From Branchiostoma floridae (lineage: Eukaryota; Chordata; Leptocardii; Amphioxiformes; Branchiostomatidae): a stretch of 64,000 bases of DNA. The DNA lies in the NCBI RefSeq assembly GCF_000003815.2, contig NC_049991.1, positions 2,622,570 to 2,686,569 on the forward strand. Direction: 5' to 3'. The notes under the pieces were generated by a model that was given only the letters and a program-made list of their open reading frames with translations, was not told where the DNA came from and searched no databases. Position numbers and translations under genes: made by a program. This document shows positions 1-10,130 of this stretch, in pieces (positions within the stretch are counted from its first letter, which is position 1; the number at the start of each line of letters is the position of its first letter).

Positions 1-291
1 CATCAAAAAGAGACTAGCATTCATTGTGCCTGTTGGCATCTAGTTGGTACCATTTGCAGTATTTTTGCGAGACTGCATCGCAATCTTCTTATTATAAGGA
101 AAATTTCAGGCAACAAATTGATGATTATTGTTGCTGATTTGTGACAAATTGGAGCGGATTAGTGCTTGTTAGCAACCATTTGGCAAATGTCTTTTGCTAA
201 CAGTCTCAAACAGGTGCGGCACAGTGACATACCTGATTTACTTAGAGGTGTTGTCAGATATATATATACTATCAGTTTCTGTCCCTGTGTA

Positions 292-1188
292 TAACATGCA
301 TTGGCATAATACCGGTCATAAGCCTTATACCGGTCGATTAAAAATAGTGGAACTTAAAGAGATCTACACATGCAACAATAGTTATTTCTGAGGTATGCAC
401 ACTTCAGACATCTAGGTGTCCAATACATAATTTACAAAGCATCGATAACAATGCATTCGAAGACAACAAGGCCAAAAGTTTTCAGGTCATTTTCGGGGCA
501 GGCGAGCTCGTCGTGGGACAAACACACTGTCACGTTCATCGCCAGATTTGTAGATAATAATCACATGTGCTCACGGCACAAGACGAGCATGATTCAACAG
601 CAATCTGGAATTTCTTTTGGTGACCTACAACTCGCGTAAAAGTGTGAGGAACCGTTGCATAATACTTAAATATCCCGGAACTACGGCTGAATGGGTCAAA
701 TTGAACGTACGCCGCCATTTTCCCGCCATTTTTAATGCTACGGCCAGCAGTAAAGTTTTACGTCATAGCGGTTGTGACGGACCAAAATTAAATGAAAATT
801 CTTGTCAGTATACGCCCATTTTCTCATGACTTTTTGTATGCTCATGCAGATTTTTGTTTTGTGCAACTACTAACAGGAAAGAAAGTAACAACAGAGGATG
901 AATAAAGGTACATAGCGGCAGTTAATTGTGCCGTGTTTCGTTCGACCGGTATAGTGCACCCCCTTCCAACCACGCGCCCGTTCTCCGTGCAATTCCACGG
1001 TGTGTTCCAATTACGATATTATGTTTTTAGCAGGACCAGAGAGACAAAATAATTTACACAGAAGAAGTGGCAAAGGTAAGCTGTAACAGCAACATGTAAC
1101 TGGAGAAAATGATGCGTTGATCATTTGCCAAATTAGCATTGCTTGAGAAATTGCAGTAAACCGACCGGTATTATGCCAATGGATGTTA
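292..1188 (-). mobile_element. ~890 bp TIR element, copy 1 (inverted relative to copies 2 and 3)
   Basis: The ends are imperfect terminal inverted repeats beginning TAACATGCATTGGCATAATA and continuing to CCGGT; the right end reads ACCGGTATTATGCCAATGGA. The interior matches the copies at 19555 and 22522 in reverse complement. It contains no long ORF, so it is a non-autonomous DNA transposon or a member of an unnamed TIR family. I could not fix a target-site duplication with confidence. Confidence 0.8.
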
Positions 1189-1610
1189 TATATATAGAGA
1201 ATATGAAAGTAGAGTAGAGTAGAATGATTTCAGCCAGGTATACAGTAGGAGTTTTTTTACTCATGGACCAGTTTTGGCCACTCTTCTATTCAGCTTACTA
1301 TCATTGTTGTTCTCGTAGGTTGGTCCAATGCTCTGTCGTTGTAGAGGACCACAAACTAAGGCTTTCATGTGCTCATCAATTCTTGCTTAAAAACTGATCA
1401 CACTTGCAGCCAAAACGTAAGTCAAGCATTCTGAGAAAGGCAGCTCTTCTTTCTTGATCTGAAACAGTCTTGTGCCTGCATGCGCTTTTGTTTCCCGTGA
1501 CATGTTCAGCATGCAACATTTTTCCAAGAAATTGAACACGAATTTGTTCCCATCACTTTTCGGTGCCAATTAGTGGGCGGCTTCTCTTGTGATGCACGTA
1601 TAATAAGCAT

Positions 1611-1950
1611 TGAACATTTCATCTGAGAAAATGACAAAAAGATAGAAATAGCTTGTGTTCAATTGTTTTCTATCTTTTTGTCATTTAGCTGTGTGACAAA
1701 GGAAACTTTCGCTCCACTGAAACAATTAAGCAGACTGCGAAGAATATACTTCTTTGAGAGAAAGTAATCATTCAACATTTCATCTGAGAAATTGAACACG
1801 AGCTATTTCTTTGCTATCGGTTTTCAATCTTTAAAGAAAATTAGGTCATTTAGCATCTGACAAAGGAAACTTTCGCTCCACTGAAACAAATTAGTATAGA
1901 CTGCGAAGAATATACTTTTTCTTTGAGAGAAAGTGAGCATTTCTTCTAAG
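1611..1950. repeat. Tandem duplication, period ~160 bp, with an internal hairpin
   Basis: Units starting near 1611 and 1771 share CATTTCATCTGAGAAA and GACAAAGGAAACTTTCGCTC; a truncated third unit starts near 1934. The first unit has an inverted repeat, AATGACAAAAAGATAGAAA at 1629-1647 with its complement ending near 1686. No coding signal is seen. Confidence 0.75.
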
Positions 1951-3517
1951 AAATTGAACGGTGACTATTGCTTACTGTAACCTAATTCTCTTACACCATA
2001 ATTTTGTAGTTAGCAAAAAAAAACTTTCACTGCTTGGGAACTATAGTGTTCTTGTTTTGAGGCATATGTAATGTACCATCCAATGTTTCTCAAAGGTTGG
2101 CCTCAAGGTACATTCAAGAAATACATAGGGGCTGAATAAATCGGGTTGACATTTGAGCATTAGTCAGTGTATTGTCACCTGGAGGGTTAAACATGTTGTA
2201 CATGTATAACATTTTATGCTGGTTAGGCCAAACCAATTTTATTTGTTGTTTCTTGGATTTTTTTCAGAAAAAAATTGGGACAGTTAGTCGGTCGAAAAAA
2301 AACTTTTGCAAAAAGTCGGGGGTAGGAGAGATCGAGGGGCTTACTCAAGTTACACAACAGAAATGACAACATTTCAACATTTGGGGGGTCCCTGGTAGCA
2401 AAGTTCTAAGTTTGAAGAAAAATGATAAATGTACCATCTAAAATAGGCACGTACAGCTACTGGAATTTGAGGTCCATGGTGAATTTGAGAAAGGAGAGGC
2501 AGTGAAATTTTGTCAACATGAGGTGTGGCCATCAATTTGATAACATTAATTTTTTTTTTTCAATTCGGAAAAAATAGGGTCGAGAAATCCGAGAAACAAC
2601 AAACAAAATTGGTGTGGCCTTAAAGGGAGTTGGATTTCACATTAAGCATACTTAATATGTAATAGAAGGCAGTATTACATTTGCTGGTAGATCCATTAGC
2701 ATCCATTGACATGCTTTGCCACGTGTCTAGGAAAATTTATTGAAACCAGAAAAGTTCAGATTGTTACGGACAGGGAATATGAGCTTGCTTCTAAATAGAA
2801 TCAAACGTTCGCATATCCTCAGCTTTAATAGCCCTTAGAAGTGTCGAAACATACAATGTACATGAGCCTGTGTAAAATATAGTTACATCGTGGTCACAAT
2901 TGTCATAGGTCGTCGTAGAATCTTCAAGTAGGCTGTAACAGAACTCACTGCAAACAAGAATCCAAAATACTGCCTTTTCCAACTATAAGAAGACAACTGA
3001 ATCATATATGAGATATGCACAATAAGAATGCCTCAATTTTCGATTGTTCAATGACTTACTGGATGCAACTGGGTGCATTATGTCCTAGATAGCCAGATTT
3101 CACAGTCACTGTTGCAACTATTTCCGTCACTGTTATGTGGTATTACATGAAATCTACCAGACAGAGTGTGATTGTTAGTTTTGAAATTTGCTGAATACAA
3201 AATGTACAATAGAATACTGTTACCAGATGGTAAAGTGTTTTGACATTTGTTTTACAGTAGCTTAAATCTGCCTGACGACATAAGGGGTAGGATTTGAATG
3301 TTTAAGCCAAGGAATGCACAAAGATAATACCTAAGATATTGAAAGCATGGCTGTTGTTAAATAGGGTAAGAAATTTTTGCTGGTGGCAATGTGGTGATCC
3401 TTTGAAAGAGTCGAGTCGAGTTCTTCTGGCGCAGGTAGTCCCGCCTGTTCCAATTTAGGCTGCTTTTCAATATCAGGTCACTGTCATTTCAGGTAGCTGA
3501 AGGTCATCCAGAGCTCT
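1951..3517. other. Gene-free stretch
   Basis: Apart from the foldback element at 2223-2622 I see no coding domain, RNA gene or named repeat. The short ORF at 2791-2982 has no recognisable family. Confidence 0.5.
2223..2622. mobile_element. Foldback MITE-like element, ~400 bp
   Basis: The left arm TTAGGCCAAACCAATTTTAT continues into TTGTTGTTTCTTGG and is the inverted complement of the right arm (AACAACAAACAAAATTGGTG, then TGGCCTTAA). The arms are about 45-60 bp and imperfect. There is no ORF of note and no clear target duplication. Confidence 0.6.
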
Positions 3518-3790
3518 CTACATTATGTAGTAACTGTTATGATACACACTGTGCTCTTGCATGTGGTTATCCAGTCTCTCTTTAAAACTATTTATGCTTG
3601 AAGATGTCAACGCAGATTCTGTTAGACTGTTCCACCATTGGGATAACTATAGAAAGCGTGCCCTTCTATTACTTTTTGATGCTTTCTTTTCTTGACCCGT
3701 AGACAGTAGCCCCTTGTTCTTGTACATGTACTAGTATCCGTATTTAGTTCAAAGGGACATATAGTGTCTTATTTCCCATGTTATACAGAT
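3518..3790 (-). pseudogene. CR1/L2-like LINE remnant, C-terminal end of ORF2
   Basis: The minus-strand translation gives WWNSLTESALTSSSINSFKE followed by RLDNHMQEH and a stop at 3518-3520. The pattern WNSL-(x)n-NSFK-RLD is the usual C-terminus of non-LTR reverse-transcriptase ORFs. A stop just upstream of the WNSL motif shows that it is decayed. Confidence 0.65.
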
Positions 3791-3833
3791 CTTCAGATAG
3801 ATAGACTTAAAGAAGTACACATACAGGGCTCGA

Positions 3834-4190
3834 AATTCATTTTTGGGATTAGGTGCACTGGTGCACCCAGCTTAAAAAATTAGGTGCAACCAAAAAAATT
3901 TGGGTGCACCACTTAAATTTGAATAGAATGTAAAAAAAACTAGTAACAAAACTTAGTTACAAGCTATCAAATTCTTAAACAAGTAACATGACAGACATTT
4001 TTATTATCTTTCTAACACTTAGATGTCAAGAATATGATGTATATAATAGTCTAGTATACTTGATATCTTTCCATACATAAACCTAAGAAAATATTTGGGT
4101 GCACCCTTTGCACCCACTGAAAAAAATTGGGTGCACAGTTCCAATTTTTGGTGCACCTGGGTTCACATGCACCCAGTATTTCGAGCCCTG
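3834..4190. mobile_element. Non-autonomous hAT-like foldback element, 357 bp
   Basis: The element starts CAGGGCTCGAAATTCATTTT and ends TATTTCGAGCCCTG, a pair of CAGGGCTCGAAAT termini typical of hAT elements. The interior is rich in GGTGCACC-type inverted motifs and can fold on itself. The 8 bp on each side do not match, so the target duplication has decayed or the ends have shifted. Confidence 0.65.
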
Positions 4191-4216
4191 ATATAATATC
4201 CAAAGCTGGCATCTGC

Positions 4217-4398
4217 TTCTCTCCAAGGAGATCTTTGGCTCCGTTCTTTTGACATGTTTTTGTCAGCTGGCTTTCAATTTTGTCCGTTTTCTTCACTTCT
4301 ACTGGCAGAGGTTTGGCTGGTGGACATGGAGAAAATGGGACAAAACAGAAACCCAGAAAAAAAAAAACAGCCAGAGACAAACCTGTGCTTGGAGAGTA
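4217..4398. mobile_element. TACTCTCC-family MITE, diverged copy
   Basis: The left end TTCTCTCCAAGGAG and right end CCTGTGCTTGGAGAGTA are inverted, with the family's inner CAGCC motif near the right arm. The left flank GGCATCTGC and the nearby right GCCATCTGC match at 8 of 9 bases but are offset by two A residues, a plausible decayed 9 bp duplication. Confidence 0.6.
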
Positions 4399-4472
4399 AA
4401 GCCATCTGCCAACATATTGAGAACCTCCAGATTTTTCCTGACCTTTCAAAAAATTGAAAATGTTCCAAGAGT

Positions 4473-4839
4473 CTCAGGCCCAATCTATACACACAGTTTT
4501 TACCGATATCTGTGGAGATGTCGGGAGGGATCTAGAACGTAGGGGCCGGACACCCATGGCGCTTGCAGTCATAAACATATAGCGCGATTTTCCAAATGGC
4601 GTTATATGCTAATGAGCCTTCCCGAAGTCGGGAAGCATCTACACGCGTGCGAAGCTGTCGGGGACCCCTGCTAAGCTATCGGTAAGGTATCGTACGAATG
4701 GTCCGGACCTTTCCGGAGAAATTTTCCCGATATCGTAATGGCGATATAGTAGTTCCATCTAGACGATGAAAAAAATCTGTCGACGAGAGGTTGTAGGCTC
4801 GCCGATATCGGGAAAAACTGTATGTAGATCGTGCCTAAG
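4473..4839 (+). mobile_element. ~367 bp MITE with GTTTTTACCGATATC termini, copy 1
   Basis: The left end (CACACAGTTTTTACCGATAT) and right end (CGATATCGGGAAAAACTGTA) are imperfect inverted repeats around a core with TAGCGCGATTTTCCAAATGG. A second copy lies inverted at 16103-16469. No coding capacity. Confidence 0.7.
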
Positions 4840-5510
4840 AAAACCACATTGATTGGGAACAGGTGCATTCCACTCATTTAGCCATGTAAGATCTTACAAG
4901 TTTTTTTAAGTCCTCAAGCAGCTTGTTCATTGAAAGAAAAATGATAATAGTCCTATTATTCACGCCTGTCAAATTACATGTATTTATCAGTGTCCGAACA
5001 CTGGAAGACCTTTCGTATCTTTATGTGTTCTTATCGATTGCATTAATAATGCAAGACTTTCGTTTTTTGAATAGAATCCATCGATTGGTCCAGCTGCTTA
5101 TTGAGCCTGACAAGAAGCAGTCCAAATATGGTCATAGGATAGGAAAGGTGGTTAAATGCATTGCCATATATTTTAACATAAAGGTACGATAACATTGTAA
5201 CTTTTAGGTCCATGAACAAATTAGGTTTAAGATGTGGACAAAGTGTTAGCAAACGTCATCCTTTAGTTTAAAACTTCACATGTTCTAAATTAACGTTTGG
5301 GATTGAAGCCATTGTATTCAATTGTGAAAGACAGCCAACTTTTGGCTATTACCACCAATCTTTTTCAATGTATGGGGGATTTAAGAAACGGTTAGAATTG
5401 TGTGATCTCATTCTTTTTTGCAGTTGAAAATTAGTTTTTAAATTTTGTTACAATGCTCAAGTATATACCTTTCAGAACTTGATAAGAATAAAAATAACGT
5501 ACTTGTCTGA

Positions 5511-5588
5511 GATAAAGAGAAAAGTTTCCTTCTATATAAGTCAATATGGAATAGCACTGGTCCCAAAATGCATCCCTGTGGAACACCA
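5511..5588 (-). pseudogene. LINE reverse-transcriptase fragment
   Basis: The minus-strand translation contains GVPQGCILGPVLFHIDLYRR, the GVPQG-ILGP-LF block that marks domain 4 of non-LTR reverse transcriptases. The flanking frame is broken by a stop just before the block, and the next conserved block (the FADD motif) is missing. It is a short decayed remnant. Confidence 0.6.
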
Positions 5589-5881
5589 AACAATCAAGCA
5601 TTCATATTCTCTTCCTGCATCAACGCTTGGTAGATTTTTATGGTTTTGTCCTTGACCCCAACAATCATGGACAGATAGGTGATCCATAACCTTTTGTAGT
5701 CATCCCCCGATGATACCCTGTGTCTGTTGAAGACATAATTGACAGGGTTGTTGCATCGTAAAGTGCATCTTGACCTTGCAGAGCATGTTCCACCAGCCCT
5801 GCACCATTAATTATTCACAGGTCCGCAGTGCTTGCCTTTCATACAGGTGTACAGATTGTTCAAGGATGTACGTTATGTAAC

Positions 5882-6097
5882 ATCTGAATTGGTGTAATGT
5901 ACTGCTTAAGAGCAGATCTGTCATAATTTGAATACATGAATGAAAAGTATAACAAATTGTTTAAGTATGTACATTATGTAACATCTGAAAAACGCATTGC
6001 ATCAGTAGAGTAGATTTGTCATAATTTGAATACTTACTCAAATGTATTCAAATTATGACAAATCTGCTCTCAAGCAATACATTATACCAATTCAGAT
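5882..6097. mobile_element. Foldback MITE-like element with ~55 bp arms
   Basis: The left arm contains TAAGAGCAGATCTGTCATAA and TTTGAATAC; the right arm repeats it in reverse complement (GTATTCAAATTATGACAAAT, then CTGCTCTCAAGC). A second direct copy of the left arm lies between them, so the element looks partly duplicated. Confidence 0.6.
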
Positions 6098-8437
6098 TTT
6101 TATCTTCAGTTGGAGCTTATATTTTATTTCTATTATGAATACGTGGAGTTGCAAGGTCATCAATAAAACAAGTGACACGGAAACGATTTTGATACATCCA
6201 CAGAGGAAGAAAGCCTGACCTCTGGGTCATTTTGTCTTTTTTTCGGTGCAACGACCTTCAACAACCTTCACTTGTGAAAAATTCCAGCACAGGGCATTGT
6301 GTAAGGGAATTCCCACGATGCCTTGAATCATCTACTCATTTCTCTCTGCCTGATTTGCATACAATGTCACGTAGCAAATGCATCTAAGGTCAACGGATGA
6401 CAATATAGGGTGAACCTGAACTTCACATTGGAGGAAAGTCACTACAAACAGGTGCAGGTTTTCTGACATCTTTATCGTTTTGATGCATCAAACGCAAAAG
6501 AAAACTGACCTGTCACCATACATAGTTCGTTGAACTCACCATACATAGTTCATTCAATTCGTGCATACTTTGTGCGTATGCTACTGCCCGATTTGCACCA
6601 GTGCATGTTGGGACTAACGGTTAGCGCCGGCCGAGCTCCGAAGCCACAAATTTGTTCTGGTGGACTGACTGATATCTTCGCGATTAGGTTACAATCATGT
6701 CTTTTTCTCACCAGGTCCTAGGTTGATTTTACTGCAACTGACAAAAAATACTGTGGCCCGACTTTGCCCCAAAATAGCCCTGGGTAGCCATAGGGCATCC
6801 CAAAGGGCCACTAGAGTAACACCCTAAACTGTAAACCGACTTTCCTTATTTAGAATCGTGCATGGCCATAGCATTGCTGGTTACTTTTCTCTGACACCAA
6901 CTTAAAAATATGTTTTGTATCAAATTCAGACAATTCTGATCCATATACAAGGAAAAAAGTCTTCAAAATTGTACCGGAGGAATGACATATTTGCGTTGCA
7001 GCATAGACTTTTTTCTACTTAAAAGTGCTTTCGTGCCCTTTTGATCTTCCACATTAATGCAAAATGTCAGGTATAGCTTGCTAAAGGTTAATGCAAAAGC
7101 TATCTCCTGTGTGTTCTAACGATAGAGACTGATTTGCATAAGAGACCACGTTTATGTTGGATAAATGCTTGCGCTGTTTGATAAGTAGTAGCATAAGGCA
7201 CCAACTAACTAACAAGGATATTTCAAGAAGTCAGAGTGATCAAGATAGAAAAGTCAATGTCCTATTTGAGCCTATTTAAAGACTTAGTATATGCAATGAT
7301 ACATGCTTCTTTCTCTGCTTAGCACTCAGCATTCGGGAAAGAGTATGGAAGTTGAACACACACCACCACCGGTAGACTAGCCCCCTGCTGTAGCAATTGC
7401 GTTGTGTGGCCCAAGAGCTACTGAAACGGAGATGGGCGCCGCCTTATGCGCCATCAGGTGCGGGAAGGACTTTAACTAACTAATATGCAATAAGGTGGGT
7501 GGTCTCAAGGGATGAGGGGTAGATGTAATGTATTATGTAACAGTGTGTGACCTGGATGTCCATAAGACAAAAATGCCTCAAAAGGAAAGTATTCCAGTCT
7601 GACATTTTCTGTTAACAGTGATTGCAGAAAAATCCAGTTTGACACAAATATTGAGTTTTTAGCATGTCTTTTACTCATCTTATAATAAACTTCCAAGTTT
7701 TCAACAGAGTAAAAAATATTGCTGTACTACAGTTTATTATATACGGTATTACATACTACCTGATTTGTCTGTGTGAGTGACAGAATGTGAGATGGAAGAT
7801 GGTGTATCTGGAGACTGGCAGGATGGGAAGGTTGGCTTGACCTGAGGGGTCCTGAAGACTGGCAGGAAATTTTATACACAGAACAACAAAAAATTACTGT
7901 TTACAGTTACTTTCAATTGACAGAATTAGCAAGAAATCCATAGAAATTGATATTCACAACTGTTATAACTAAATAATATGTCCCTGAGATCTTCGACTTC
8001 CTGTTGTGACAGGAAGTGACAGGAAATGATGTATTATTCGTTCTTAAGTTACTGTTTGTTGGGGATTGAATTTTATGTTCGGGCGCATCTGAAGGAAAAA
8101 GTGTTTGCTCCATTTTATGCTTGAAGTGCACCAGTGTAGACCAACCTTTACATGCCTTCTGTAGCAGATGATGGTGGATTACAGCATTTGTGTAAAGTTT
8201 TCTTTAGCCTTTCTAACTTTAGCTCGCCGTAAGAGACGTGACAAAGTGTTCAAACGTGCCGCAGTCTTCGATAATTGTTTGTGCTTGTTTAAACCCAGGT
8301 GAATTGGGATTGTCTACCACTAGATTATAAGAAGGAGGCTTTAAGTTAAGACATGCACGTAAACATGTACCTGTGTATGCCAGGTACTGAAACAGGTGAA
8401 ACAAATTATGCAGGTGTCATGTGGAAAAGAGAAACAG
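6098..8437. other. Gene-free stretch
   Basis: Only the SINE-like tail at 7325-7480 is recognisable. The remaining ORFs are under 75 codons, without motifs or splice support. Confidence 0.5.
7325..7480 (+). repeat. SINE-like 3' fragment
   Basis: The segment GAGATGGGCGCCGCCTTATG, then GTGCGGGAAGGACTTTAACT, looks like the 3' part of SINE-type repeats I associate with lancelets. No tRNA-like head is present here. The call rests on recognition of the motif and the absence of any ORF. Confidence 0.4.
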
Positions 8438-8494
8438 CAGGGCTAGAAATTCATTTTGGGGGATAGATCCACTAAAAATTTAGTTAGCACAGAG
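8438..8494 (+). mobile_element. hAT-like element fragment, host of a nested insertion
   Basis: CAGGGCTAGAAATTCATTTT is a close match to the terminus of the hAT-like element at 3834. The fragment is interrupted after GCACAGAG by the element at 8495-8862. Confidence 0.5.
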
Positions 8495-8862
8495 CACGGC
8501 TCTAGCCAGCTCGAAATTTTTTTCCGTCAGCCAATTCCCATTGTCGCAAAAACCGCGAGAATTACAAGGAGGTTAAAAGAGGTCTTTTTAACCTCCTTGG
8601 TTACAAAGACGGAACCAAGACCTTGAAAAACGGGTTTTTAATTGAGATTATCGAAACGGCGCCGACACACTAAGTCAACAATCATAACATTAGCAAAACA
8701 AACAGTGTGTGGCTTTCCGACTGGGGACAGCGTCCCCAAGCCGCCTGTAGCTTCCACCAAGAATTTTTTTCCGTCAAGGTTGACGGATTGGTTTAAAAAC
8801 TTTTCCGTCACGCAGCAAATTTCCGTCAATTGACGGAAAAACGGACGCTGGCTAGAGCCCTG
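8495..8862. mobile_element. Non-autonomous hAT element with 8 bp target duplication
   Basis: The left end CACGGCTCTAGCCAGC and right end GCTGGCTAGAGCCCTG are inverted repeats (one mismatch from CAGGG). Perfect 8 bp copies of GCACAGAG flank it at 8487-8494 and 8863-8870, the duplication length of hAT transposases. It is 368 bp with no transposase. It contains a small palindrome at 8566-8598. The complementary ORFs here are repeat by-products. Confidence 0.8.
8566..8598. repeat. 33 bp palindrome (AAGGAGGTTAAAA type), copy 1
   Basis: AAGGAGGTTAAAAG and CTTTTTAACCTCCTT form a hairpin with a 4 base loop. TTACAA direct repeats sit at 8562-8567 and 8601-8606, as if the palindrome had been inserted. 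A sister copy is at 18867-18896. Confidence 0.6.
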
Positions 8863-8870
8863 GCACAGAG

Positions 8871-9949
8871 TAATAAACCATATTTCATATATGCCTGTGC
8901 TGGAATGCTGGTCCGTATTTTACAGTTTGATTTGGGCTTTGTAGTTGTCTTGCACAGGCTTCTGAGTCTGACAAATGATGGGAAGTTATGGGACCCGATT
9001 CTTTGTTAACATCGCACAATGCATTACTTGCATGTCATGGTTTACAGTCATGGTGGCTATTTAGATGTTTTTGTTGTGACTTTGGAGATGCTGTGTTTCC
9101 ACAATAGATTCCCCCGGAAAAGATGGGATAATGTTCCTTTGTCATGTAAACATTTTAAACTTCCAGTCAGCAAGACATCCCCTACTACCTCTTCCTGCAC
9201 CTGTGCATGTAGAAGATTTCCTGTTTTGAAAGACAATTTTGGTTTTCCACCGAGACAAGTGGTACAATGACCACAGTTGGTAGAATGTTTAAGCCGTCTG
9301 GGTTCTGGGTCAAATACACCTGGAAAGGGTCAAATTGGCCTTATCCCTTTTGACAGCATGCTAGTACTAGAACTAGTAGAAGAAGAATAATAGTCGTTAC
9401 CTTGCCAGTAAGTTACCTTGTATGAAATGTTGCAAAATACTTCACTTGCTGGGCGATGTTCAACTTTATTGACTTATTATTGATTGACAGTAGAGATACC
9501 CTTGTCTGAACACAAACGTTGTGTAATCTCCTGTTTGAAGTTTTCTGTTTACAAATGGGAGTGGACAATCTACCATGTTATTTGCTGGTATGTTGGCAAC
9601 ACATTGAACAAGTTCAGGAATGTTTAGAAAATTACTTTGGGGATTCCAAAAGAAATAGTTTCCCATGGATAATTCCTTTAGTTCCTAACCTCATCTCCAC
9701 AACAGGAAATGCTTTATGCTTTTTTGTGTTTTGTTTCCGGGCAACCTTAAGAATCATTTAATAGGAATTGTAAGTTTCATGAATAATCCTGAAAGCAGAT
9801 TCTTTGACTTCCTTCCTTAGAATTTGCATTAGACAGACCTAATGTACACATTATAAAATAATGTATGAAATATATATGAAATGAAACAGTGGGGTTCAAG
9901 CACCACCAACCGACCATTCCAAATGCCTGTCAGGCTTTTGGCTGAATCA
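8871..9949. other. Gene-free stretch
   Basis: Nothing recognisable; the ORFs at 9019-9270 and 9519-9761 show no domain and no flanking splice sites that would extend them. Confidence 0.45.
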
Positions 9950-10130
9950 GTGGTGCTTAGTTTTGTGAGCTTGACTGCCCAGGTCCGGCACAATAGGTCG
10001 CGGGTTCAAATCCTGGGAGCGAGCTTGGGGTAAAAACTGTTTTACTCGCCTCTAGTGTTTCAGGAAGATACAAACTCGTTTCAGAAGGAAACTCAAGCTT
10101 TGTTTCGTTGCAATGATCTCGCAGCATAAA
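9950..10130 (+). repeat. tRNA-derived SINE-like repeat
   Basis: A perfect pol III B-box, GGTTCAAATCC, is at 10013-10023, in the context CGCGGGTTCAAATCCTGG. An A-box is weak. It is too degenerate upstream for a functional tRNA gene. Confidence 0.45.

Noticed and set aside
9950-10025. Possible functional tRNA gene
   Set aside because: Only the B-box is good; the A-box and acceptor stem do not form a cloverleaf.
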